Positions 1-6,717 of a stretch of DNA of 6,717 bases are shown here, piece by piece. Origin of the DNA: an uncultured Planctomycetaceae bacterium (lineage in GTDB: Bacteria > Planctomycetota > Planctomycetia > Pirellulales > Pirellulaceae); NCBI GenBank assembly GCA_937904535.1, contig CALELC010000004.1, positions 1 to 6,717 of the forward strand. Reading direction: 5' to 3'. The notes below the pieces were generated by a model. That model saw only the letters and a list, made by a program, of their open reading frames with translations. It made no database searches and had not been told where the DNA came from. The translations under genes and the position numbers were made by a program. How positions within the stretch are numbered: position 1 is the stretch's first letter; each line of letters starts with the position of its first letter.

Positions 1-339
1 GCTGGGGCCGCATTTTTCGGCGTCACTGTCGCGGCCCATCTGCCCGTCGCACGTCCGGCCGACCAAGCCGCCGGGCCACTGGGCGCTATCACAGCGCTGC
101 TGATCTCCATGGCGATCCGCCTCGCAGGAACCTTTTTGATTTTAGGTGGATTGTTATTGGTATCGCCGCTGGAGCGGCCCGAGGCGGTTTTCAATGTTCT
201 ATTTTGGTATATAACCCTCACTGCGACCGACATGGTGCCCTTGGTGCGTCAGCGGGGGCGGATGGAAACTCTGAGGGCTCGCCAGGCTCTTGGTAATAAT
301 TCGATAGGTTCAGAGCGAACGAATGTTGCTGCACTTTAA
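1..339 (+). CDS. AtpI-like small membrane protein, 5' truncated
   Basis: The frame is open from base 1 to a TAA at 337-339, giving 112 residues with the start outside the window. Two hydrophobic segments are visible, at about residues 30-55 of the fragment (a Leu/Ile-rich helix containing the pair Ile-Arg) and about 62-82 (ending near Asp-Met-Val-Pro-Leu-Val-Arg-Gln). A polar tail of about 30 residues follows. Two C-terminal helices with an Arg in the first match the layout of the C-terminal half of AtpI (ATP synthase I chain), a non-structural protein often encoded first in atp operons and linked to Fo assembly or Mg2+ handling. The frame overlaps the start of atpB by 17 nt, which suggests coupled translation. 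AtpI proteins diverge strongly, so the name rests mainly on position and topology. It could be another small membrane protein. The in-frame ATG at 109 is probably internal, since coding continues upstream of it. Confidence 0.6.
   Translation, partial: AGAAFFGVTVAAHLPVARPADQAAGPLGAITALLISMAIRLAGTFLILGGLLLVSPLERPEAVFNVLFWYITLTATDMVPLVRQRGRMETLRARQALGNNSIGSERTNVAAL
188..215 (+). promoter_or_regulatory. possible sigma70-type promoter inside the atpI-like gene
   Basis: TTTTCA (188-193), a 16-nt spacer and TATAAC (210-215) resemble -35 and -10 boxes. The overlapping TGG-TATATA (205-213) could also act as an extended -10. The stretch is clearly more AT-rich than its surroundings and lies about 110 nt upstream of the atpB start. 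An internal promoter before atpB would separate structural subunit expression from the atpI-like gene. This is a pattern match only. The AT-rich codons of a membrane segment could produce it by chance. Confidence 0.2.
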
Positions 340-1387
340 ACCCCTGCTAGCCGCCGCCGACGCGGGCGCGAGCCTGACCGATCAAGCGGTCAGCCATGTG
401 TTGCCACATGCGCTGCACCACTCGCCTTTATTTAGCCTGTCGGTCGGCTCTGAAACGACCAACATCCCGGCGCTGGGAATTTATAACGGCCAGTACAACT
501 TCTACATCACCAATCATTTGGCGATGACCGCCTTCACGGCTGTCGTTGTCCTGCTCGTTTTCAGTTATGTAGCCGGCCGTGTTCGCGTGCGAGGCGAAGG
601 GCTTGATGCCTATCGCACCAAGGGCCGTCTCGCTCAATTGTTTGAAACGATCTGCACGTTCTTACGCGATGAAGTGGCGCGGCCGAACCTGCACGGCTTG
701 ACCGATAAGTACATTCCTTACATCTGGTCAATCTTCTTCTTTGTGCTGTTCGCCAACGTGCTCGGGTTGATCCCGATCGGTTACATCCTGCAGGCGCTGA
801 CCGGCAATCATGATCTGTCGCACTGGGGTGGCACCGCGACCGGCAACCTGTCGCTGAACGTGATTTTGGCGCTGTCTAGCTTCCTAGCGATCATCCTGAT
901 CGGGATTCGTGAGACCGGAGCCAAAGCGTTCTTTGCACACTTTAATCCCATTGGCTGGGACGACCCGAAGATGCTGTTGATCGGCATCCCGCTCTACTTC
1001 CTGGAGTGGATGGGCTTGATTATTAAGTGCATCGTGCTTGCCATGCGTTTGTTTGGAACGATGATGGCAGGGCACTTGGTCATCGCCGCCTTCGTGTTGT
1101 TGATTTTCTCGGCCGCCAAAGTCTCTCACGGTTTGGGTTATGGTGTCGGGATCATGGTGATTCTCGGCGGTATGGCTCTGACTTTCCTCGAATTGTTCAT
1201 CGCCTTCTTGCAGGCGTTTATCTTCACCTTCTTGACCGTGCTGTTCATTTCGACCGTGAGCCATCATCACGGTGACGAGCATGGGGAGCATGATGGCCAC
1301 GATGAAAATCCCTTCAGCGATGAAGGGCAGATGGACATCGACAAACTGCTGAAGCCCAGTCGCCTGAGCCCGGCAGCCAAGCATTGA
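323..1387 (+). CDS. atpB: F1Fo ATP synthase subunit a
   Basis: This is the stator channel protein that passes protons to and from the c-ring in the membrane. It has 354 residues, against about 271 in E. coli. Hydrophobic segments lie near residues 65-85, 131-153, 176-196, 218-240, 248-267 and 272-311. The essential Arg is R242, in MRLFG (E. coli R210). Counting along the same motif, E. coli N214 is T246 and E219 is H251. Further on, E. coli H245 corresponds to E290 and Q252 to Q297. The 219/245 pair is therefore His/Glu, as in mitochondrial-type enzymes. About 60 residues precede the first helix. The C-terminus carries a His/acidic stretch (314-328) and a polar tail, expected on the cytoplasmic side. 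The ATG at 323 overlaps the preceding gene by 17 nt, has no good SD (only GAG near 313), and gives the only start that keeps the whole N-terminus. Identity is very secure. Confidence 0.97.
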   Translation: MLLHFKPLLAAADAGASLTDQAVSHVLPHALHHSPLFSLSVGSETTNIPALGIYNGQYNFYITNHLAMTAFTAVVVLLVFSYVAGRVRVRGEGLDAYRTKGRLAQLFETICTFLRDEVARPNLHGLTDKYIPYIWSIFFFVLFANVLGLIPIGYILQALTGNHDLSHWGGTATGNLSLNVILALSSFLAIILIGIRETGAKAFFAHFNPIGWDDPKMLLIGIPLYFLEWMGLIIKCIVLAMRLFGTMMAGHLVIAAFVLLIFSAAKVSHGLGYGVGIMVILGGMALTFLELFIAFLQAFIFTFLTVLFISTVSHHHGDEHGEHDGHDENPFSDEGQMDIDKLLKPSRLSPAAKH

Positions 1388-1557
1388 TAGACGATCACGA
1401 GAGTGAACCGACGATGAGATGATCTCGGCGCTCGAGAGATCAGCACCCTTCGATCTCCCAGTGCCGCCGGAATCATTCCCAAACGATCTAACGACCCAGT
1501 AACGTTACCCGTTTTTACCCCTCCCTTAGTTAGTAAGTTCCCAGGAGCGAAGCGAAA
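1388..1557 (+). other. 170-nt atpB-atpE spacer / atpE leader
   Basis: I see no gene here. A 7-bp hairpin can form from TGATCTC (1420-1426) and GAGATCA (1436-1442) around a 9-nt loop. The GAGATC arm (1436-1441) could instead pair with a second GATCTC (1452-1457), so the two hairpins exclude each other. No T-run follows either hairpin directly, so they are not Rho-independent terminators. Further on is a 10-bp palindrome (1499-1508), then a pyrimidine-rich stretch (about 1509-1530) and the SD of atpE. The gap is the longest in the operon and comes just before the gene whose product is needed in the most copies per complex. A role in raising or controlling atpE translation is inference by analogy with the E. 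coli atpE leader. Confidence 0.5.
1543..1547 (+). promoter_or_regulatory. Shine-Dalgarno site of atpE
   Basis: AGGAG lies 10 nt before the ATG at 1558. It is one of only two clear SD sequences in the window, and it fixes the atpE start. A pyrimidine-rich stretch sits just upstream, as in the E. coli atpE translation initiation region, where a U-rich tract raises initiation. Confidence 0.75.
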
Positions 1558-1836
1558 ATGTTCGAGTTTGCCTTGTTATTGGCTCAAGTTGCCGCCGATA
1601 CCGCCGTCACCACCGTTACTCCCGCCTTGGACCTCGCCAAAATCGGCGCTGGCATTGGCATGGGTTTGGTGATCATCGGTGCCGCATTGGGTATCGGCCG
1701 CATCGGCAGCTCGGCCGTTGATGCGATCGCTCGTCAGCCCGAAGCCAGCGGCACGATCAGCACTCAGATGCTGATCGCCGCGGCTCTGATCGAAGGTGTG
1801 ACGGTCATCGCGTTGCTGCTGATCTTGATCAGCTAG
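1558..1836 (+). CDS. atpE: F1Fo ATP synthase subunit c (proteolipid)
   Basis: This is the hairpin proteolipid that forms the rotating ring carrying protons across the membrane. It has 92 residues, against 79 in E. coli. Helix 1 (about 24-53) has the glycine-rich packing pattern, with Gly at 30, 32, 34 and 36 and again at 41, 45, 47 and 50. The polar loop is R59-Q60-P61. Helix 2 (about 67-91) carries the ion-binding carboxylate E79, exactly 20 residues after the loop Arg, as in E. coli (R41, D61). I46 replaces the Gln and G80 the Ser that follows Glu in Na+-binding rings such as that of Ilyobacter, so a proton ring is likely. About 18 residues precede the point where E. coli c begins. They are partly hydrophobic and end in an Ala/Thr/Val stretch, and could be a leader or a periplasmic extension. 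The start is fixed by the SD at 1543-1547. Confidence 0.97.
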   Translation: MFEFALLLAQVAADTAVTTVTPALDLAKIGAGIGMGLVIIGAALGIGRIGSSAVDAIARQPEASGTISTQMLIAAALIEGVTVIALLLILIS

Positions 1837-1866
1837 TTAGCCGTACTCCACTTTGTCCTGCGTGGC

Positions 1867-1872
1867 GAAGGA
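1867..1872 (+). promoter_or_regulatory. Shine-Dalgarno site deciding the atpF start
   Basis: GAAGGA lies 10 nt before the ATG at 1883. The upstream in-frame TTG (1853) and GTG (1862) have no purine-rich site before them, so this element favours 1883. It lies within the 46-nt atpE-atpF gap. Confidence 0.6.
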
Positions 1873-1882
1873 TGTTTTCACG

Positions 1883-2530
1883 ATGATGTTTATGAAATGG
1901 CCCCACGTGGCCAGCGTGGCAATGGCGGTGCTGTTGATCAGCGGCTCGCTCGCGCTGTCGCCCTCCGGTTTCGCCCAGCATGGCCATGGCAGTGCAGTGG
2001 TTGACACGCACGATGCGCATGCCGACACGCCGACGCCTCCGCTGCTGAGCGTTGACGTCGGTTCGGCAGTCGTCAACATCGCGATTTTCCTGGGTGTGCT
2101 GCTGGTCCTTGGCAAGTTCGTCTGGCCCGTCATTTTAGGCGGGTTGGAAGCGCGCGAAACCAAGATCCGTGGCGACCTGGAAAGCGCTCATCAGGCGAAT
2201 CTCGAAGCGAAGTCGTTGCTGGCCAGCTACGAGGCGCAGATCAGCGAAGCATCCAGCCAAGTGCAGAAGATGCTCGCCGAGGCGCAAAAGGCGTCCGAGG
2301 CCGAGCGCCAGCGGATGATTGCCGACGCGAAGGCCGAAGCCGAGGTCCAACGCCAACGGGCGCTGGCCGACATCGAGCAGGCCAAGAAGGTGGCGATCGC
2401 TGAACTGGCCGGTCAAACTTCGGATATGGCCTTGGCGGTCGCCCGCAAGATCGTCGGTCGGGAACTCCGCCCGGACGATCATGCGGAACTGATTCGCCAG
2501 TCGCTCGACCGTTTGCCCAGCAACAACTGA
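1883..2530 (+). CDS. atpF: F1Fo ATP synthase subunit b, with N-terminal signal peptide
   Basis: This is the peripheral stalk subunit, anchored in the membrane and binding delta and alpha. It has 215 residues from this start, against 156 in E. coli. Residues 1-31 look like a Sec signal peptide: a Lys at 4, a hydrophobic core (about 8-26) and a possible cleavage site after Gly-Phe-Ala (29-31). A His-rich polar stretch follows (32-53). The true anchor helix is at about 56-84 and ends in KFVWP, typical of bacterial b. From about 88 to 185 runs a long charged Ala/Glu/Lys/Gln helix, the dimerising coiled coil, and the C-terminal part (about 180-215) should contact delta. Cleavage would leave the N-terminus outside, matching the known topology of b. 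A TTG start at 1853 would add 10 residues and a GTG at 1862 seven; neither has an SD. Family identity is secure, the start somewhat less so. Confidence 0.93.
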   Translation: MMFMKWPHVASVAMAVLLISGSLALSPSGFAQHGHGSAVVDTHDAHADTPTPPLLSVDVGSAVVNIAIFLGVLLVLGKFVWPVILGGLEARETKIRGDLESAHQANLEAKSLLASYEAQISEASSQVQKMLAEAQKASEAERQRMIADAKAEAEVQRQRALADIEQAKKVAIAELAGQTSDMALAVARKIVGRELRPDDHAELIRQSLDRLPSNN

Positions 2531-2533
2531 CCT

Positions 2534-2630
2534 GTGAGCGGGAACCGTGTTTGAGCTCGTGTTGCCGAGCACCGGCTCTCCGGTGCCCTCGTCCAGCCGA
2601 GCACGAGCCCTGTTCCCGCACGACCCTCAC
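2534..2630. repeat. nested inverted repeat in the atpF-atpH spacer
   Basis: Several arms nest around one centre. GTGA (2534-2537) pairs with TCAC (2627-2630), GCGGGAAC (2538-2545) with GTTCCCGC (2612-2619), and GCTCGTG (2555-2561) with CACGAGC (2602-2608). GCACCGG (2569-2575) pairs with CCGGTGC (2580-2586) around a CTCT loop. Internal loops and bulges separate the paired segments, giving one long imperfect hairpin of about 97 nt that begins 4 nt after the atpF stop. No T-run follows, so it is not an intrinsic terminator of the usual kind. It could be an mRNA processing or stability element, a translational control structure for atpH, or a REP/MITE-like repeat. The pairing is read directly from the bases; the function is unknown. 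Confidence 0.75.
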
Positions 2631-2634
2631 TCAG

Positions 2635-2652
2635 GCGCCCCTGGCGGGGCGC
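2635..2652. repeat. perfect 7-bp GC hairpin upstream of atpH
   Basis: GCGCCCC (2635-2641) and GGGGCGC (2646-2652) flank a TGGC loop. All seven pairs are G-C, so it should be very stable. It sits 4 nt after the larger nested repeat and ends 31 nt before the preferred atpH ATG. The alternative TTG start at 2654 would be almost against the stem. No T-run follows. Confidence 0.7.
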
Positions 2653-2683
2653 ATTGTACACAGACCGACCCCAGCGTAATGAA

Positions 2684-3313
2684 ATGACTCCAGGCATTGC
2701 CCACGAGACGGTCCTCGACACCGGAGCCGAACAGCTCGGCAAGATTTACGCCCAGGCTCTGGTCGGCTCCGCCGACGCGGCGGGGGTTGCCGACGAAGTG
2801 CTGCGGCAACTCGGCGAGTTCGTCGATCAATATCTGGCCAACAGCCCGCAGCTCGCCGCGGCTTTGGCCTCACCGCGGATCGATGAAGAAGACAAGAATC
2901 GGGTGATCGATCGCCTGTTTGGCGAGCAGTATCACCCGCTGCTGATCCAGTTCCTCAAGGTGATGGGGCGGCGAGGTCGACTCGGTTACGTGGCGGCGGT
3001 GAGAACGGCCGCCGATGCCCTCCGAGACGAAATGCTCCGCCGCACAGTCGCCGAAGTCCGCACTGCGGTACCGCTGGACGATTCGCTGCGACAAGCGGTA
3101 CTCGATCGCATTACGGCGGCCACGAACAAGCAGGTGCGACTGATCGAAATCGTCGACCCGCGACTGGTCGGCGGCATGGTGATCCGCGTCGGCGACACCG
3201 TCTTTGACGGCAGCGTTTCCAACCGGATCAACAAGTTGTCCAAGAGTGTCCGCAACGGTTTTTCACGCGAACTGTTGCAACGATTTGAAACCTTTGCCGG
3301 CAACCAAGCCTAA
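2684..3313 (+). CDS. atpH: F1Fo ATP synthase subunit delta (OSCP homologue)
   Basis: Delta caps the alpha3beta3 head and joins it to the b stalk. It has 209 residues from this start, against 177 in E. coli. The N-terminal helical domain starts near residue 14 (EQLGKIYAQAL) and runs to about 115. The C-terminal domain contains the family signature region at about 157-185, with Asp-Pro-Arg, Gly-Gly, Ile-Arg-Val-Gly-Asp and Asp-Gly-Ser (175-177). About 15 residues at each end are extra compared with E. coli. The frame is also open upstream to a TTG at 2654, adding 10 residues, but that codon abuts a GC hairpin and has no SD. The ATG at 2684 is preferred although it too lacks a clear SD. The 153-nt gap after atpF is filled with inverted repeats. 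Family identity is secure; the start is less sure. Confidence 0.93.
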   Translation: MTPGIAHETVLDTGAEQLGKIYAQALVGSADAAGVADEVLRQLGEFVDQYLANSPQLAAALASPRIDEEDKNRVIDRLFGEQYHPLLIQFLKVMGRRGRLGYVAAVRTAADALRDEMLRRTVAEVRTAVPLDDSLRQAVLDRITAATNKQVRLIEIVDPRLVGGMVIRVGDTVFDGSVSNRINKLSKSVRNGFSRELLQRFETFAGNQA

Positions 3314-3439
3314 TGGATCAAGGGTCACGGACCAGCAGTGCAGTGCCTCAGCAGCCTAGCAGACACACCTGAACCCGCGACCGCCCAGCCGCCTTCCGAA
3401 CAACCCCACAGCAATCAAACCCGCGTCTGAGACATAACC

Positions 3440-4957
<1,518 letters not shown>

Positions 4958-5011
4958 GAAACTTGCCTGTCGCTCCCGAACTGTTTTTTCCTCCACTGAA
5001 TTTGCCGCCTC

Positions 5012-5899
5012 ATGGCCAACGCCCGAGCACTTGATAAACGACGCAAGTCGATTCGCAACATCCGCAAGATCACGCGGACGATGGAGCTGATCGCGACGGC
5101 TCGTTACAAGAAGGCGATGGACCGCGCCGCTGCGGTCACCGCATACACCAACCAGATCACCAAGGTCGTTTCTCGGTTGGTCGCCGCGGGGACCGATGTG
5201 CAACACCCGCTGCTGGAAACCCGCGACCAGCCCAAGCGGGCCCGGTTGCTGCTGTTGGCGAGCAATCGCGGGCTCTGCGGCGGCTACAACGCGGCCGTGC
5301 TGCGGACCGTGATGCCGCAGCTCAGCCTGCTGCAGCAGACGGTGCCCGAAGTGGTGGTCGACGCCAGCGGCAAGCGCGGGATCAACGGTCTGAAGTACCG
5401 CGGCGTTCAAACCGATAAGCAGTTCACGCAGTTCGAGGACCAGCCGTCGTACAATGAAGTCGAAGCGATCGCTTCGGAGTACTTGCGGCAGTATGCCCTC
5501 GGCGAGATCGACCGGCTGGACGTCGTCTACACGAAGTTCATCAGCACCAGCCGCCAGATCGCTGTCGTCGAAACGCTGTTGCCACTCGGTTCGCTGCAGT
5601 CGCAGAGCAATGAGGAGCCGGCGGCCGAGGAGAGCCAGACCGAGTTTGAGTTTCTGCCGTCGGCCGAAAGCATTCTGGAGGAGATCGTGCCGACCAGCTT
5701 CAAAGCGAAGCTGTTCAAGTGCTTCCTCGATGCCGCGGTCTCCGAGCAGGTGGCGCGGATGATCGCGATGAAAGGTGCGACCGAGAGCGCCGGCGACATG
5801 ATCAAGCTGCTGTCACGCAACTACAACCGCGCCCGCCAGTCGCAAATCACCGGCGAAATCATGGAAATCATCGGCGGCGTGGAAGCGTTAGCCAAGTAA
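5012..5899 (+). CDS. atpG: F1Fo ATP synthase subunit gamma
   Basis: Gamma is the central shaft that turns with the c-ring inside the alpha3beta3 hexamer. It has 295 residues, against 287 in E. coli. The N-terminal coiled-coil helix (about 2-58) contains IRKITRTMELIATARYKKA. The Rossmann-like domain has the signature SNRGLCGGYN (84-93). The C-terminal helix includes MKGATESAGDMIK (253-265) followed by YNRARQSQIT (271-280), closely matching the family. An acidic stretch at 200-214 lies where E. coli gamma also has an acidic loop. I see no inserted redox-regulatory Cys pair of the chloroplast kind. The ATG at 5012 gives the usual N-terminus. It follows atpA by 54 nt, and the sequence before it is pyrimidine-rich (CCTCC) with no SD. 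Confidence 0.98.
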   Translation: MANARALDKRRKSIRNIRKITRTMELIATARYKKAMDRAAAVTAYTNQITKVVSRLVAAGTDVQHPLLETRDQPKRARLLLLASNRGLCGGYNAAVLRTVMPQLSLLQQTVPEVVVDASGKRGINGLKYRGVQTDKQFTQFEDQPSYNEVEAIASEYLRQYALGEIDRLDVVYTKFISTSRQIAVVETLLPLGSLQSQSNEEPAAEESQTEFEFLPSAESILEEIVPTSFKAKLFKCFLDAAVSEQVARMIAMKGATESAGDMIKLLSRNYNRARQSQITGEIMEIIGGVEALAK

Positions 5900-5950
5900 T
5901 TCCGATCTTCATGTCGCAATCACATTTGTCCATCACCCAACGAATTTCCT

Positions 5951-6717
5951 ATGTCCATCGCAGCAGAGCAAACCATCGGTCGCGTCACGCAGGTCATTGG
6001 CTCGACGTTCGACGTTGAGTTTCCCACGGGGCACATGCCGCCGATTTACAACGCCTTGCACATCCGCTCGGAGCACAAGGGCGTCAGCATCAACTTGATC
6101 GGCGAAGTCCAACAGCACCTCGGCGGCGGACGCGTGCGTGCCATCGCCTTGGGTAGCACCGACGGCATGATGCGCGGGATGGAAGTGATCGACACCGGCA
6201 AACCGGTTTCGGTGCCCGTTGGCAAAGGGACGCTCGGCCGCGTGTTCAACGTGCTCGGCCAGCCGATCGACCAGCGGGGCGATGTGGTCGCCGACGATTA
6301 CTGGCCGATTCACCGTCAAGCTCCGCCGGTCAACGAACTCTCGACCAACACCGAAGTATTCGAGACTGGGATCAAGGTCGTCGACTTGCTGACGCCGTTT
6401 GTCCGCGGTGGGAAAGCCGGTCTGTTCGGCGGTGCAGGTCTGGGCAAGACGGTTATTTTAACCGAGTTGATCGCTCGTATCGCCAGCAGCCACGGTGGTT
6501 ACTCCGTATTCGCCGGGGTCGGTGAACGGACCCGTGAAGGCACCGACTTGTGGCTCGAAATGCAAGAAACCGAGATCGGTGAGACCGGTCGCAAGGTGAT
6601 CGAGCAAACCTGTATGGTGTTCGGCCAGATGAACGAACCGCCAGGCTCGCGTCTTCGCGTCGCGCTGTCGGCGCTGACGATGGCTGAATACTTCCGCGAT
6701 TCGACCGGTGCTGACAC
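5951..6717 (+). CDS. atpD: F1Fo ATP synthase subunit beta, 3' truncated by the window
   Basis: Beta is the catalytic subunit of F1, making ATP from ADP and phosphate. The first 255 residues are present; the full protein is usually about 460-480. The beta-barrel domain covers about 8-85. The P-loop is at 160-167 and reads GGAGLGKT, with Leu where most beta subunits have Val; K166 and T167 are kept. The catalytic glutamate is E192, in GVGERTREG (189-197; E. coli E181), and the conserved stretch FGQMNEPPGSRLRVALS is at 224-240. The frame is intact to the last base. Walker B, DELSEED and the C-terminal helical domain lie beyond the window. The ATG at 5951 is 51 nt after atpG and has no SD. N-terminal length fits the family with a few extra residues. 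Confidence 0.98.
   Translation, partial: MSIAAEQTIGRVTQVIGSTFDVEFPTGHMPPIYNALHIRSEHKGVSINLIGEVQQHLGGGRVRAIALGSTDGMMRGMEVIDTGKPVSVPVGKGTLGRVFNVLGQPIDQRGDVVADDYWPIHRQAPPVNELSTNTEVFETGIKVVDLLTPFVRGGKAGLFGGAGLGKTVILTELIARIASSHGGYSVFAGVGERTREGTDLWLEMQETEIGETGRKVIEQTCMVFGQMNEPPGSRLRVALSALTMAEYFRDSTGAD

Noticed and set aside
884..1384. Minus-strand open frame of 166 codons opposite atpB
   Set aside because: The product is Gln/His/Glu-rich and mirrors hydrophobic codons of the atpB helices. It is a shadow frame.
1499..1508. 10-bp palindrome GTAACGTTAC as a possible operator
   Set aside because: A perfect 10-bp palindrome is expected several times in a window of this size, and it does not extend or repeat.
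1558..1836. Na+-driven ATP synthase or N-ATPase
   Set aside because: The Gln and Ser of Na+-binding c subunits are absent (Ile46, Gly80), and the gene order is that of ordinary F-type operons rather than the atpDCQRBEFAG order of N-ATPases.
3313..3372. A 19-codon frame whose ATG overlaps the atpH stop (TAATG)
   Set aside because: The peptide is short and Ser/Gln/Pro-rich, with no SD and no known counterpart. TAATG junctions arise by chance. It could be a coupling relay, but nothing in the sequence supports it further.
4958..5011. T6 run between atpA and atpG as a possible terminator
   Set aside because: No stable stem precedes the T-run at 4984-4989, and the operon clearly continues into atpG and atpD.
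5608..5654. Acidic stretch in gamma as a lineage-specific insertion
   Set aside because: E. coli gamma also has an acidic loop in this region, and total length is close to the family norm.

Overview
The window holds most of a bacterial F1Fo ATP synthase operon. All genes are on the + strand, in the common order [atpI-like]-atpB-atpE-atpF-atpH-atpA-atpG-atpD. Both ends are cut: the first gene lacks its 5' end, and atpD stops at about residue 255, before its Walker B segment. atpC (epsilon) would be expected just downstream. The DNA is GC-rich with strongly GC-biased third codon positions. Subunit a carries a long N-terminal region and a His/acidic tail, subunit b appears to have a Sec-type signal peptide, and most genes lack a Shine-Dalgarno (SD) sequence. 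From memory of the family this suggests a planctomycete, perhaps Pirellulaceae (Rhodopirellula-like), but that is inference, not a database result.

Layout: 1-339 is the C-terminal half of a small membrane protein in the AtpI position. atpB (323-1387, subunit a) overlaps it by 17 nt. A 170-nt leader with alternative short hairpins, a pyrimidine-rich tract and a clear SD precedes atpE (1558-1836, subunit c). atpF (1883-2530, subunit b) follows closely. The atpF-atpH gap holds a large nested inverted repeat (2534-2630) and a second perfect GC hairpin (2635-2652). Then come atpH (2684-3313, delta), atpA (3440-4957, alpha, GTG start), atpG (5012-5899, gamma) and atpD (5951 to the window end, beta).

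How the genes work together: a and the c-ring form the proton path in the membrane. The b subunits and delta form the peripheral stalk, alpha and beta form the catalytic hexamer, and gamma is the rotor shaft. Subunit c has a Glu carboxylate and lacks the Gln and Ser of Na+-binding rings, so the enzyme is probably proton-driven. Subunit a has the His/Glu arrangement of mitochondrial and alphaproteobacterial enzymes rather than that of E. coli.

I see no new gene system. The observations worth a second look are the structured atpF-atpH spacer, the atpE leader, the signal peptide on subunit b, and a few unusual residues at conserved positions.
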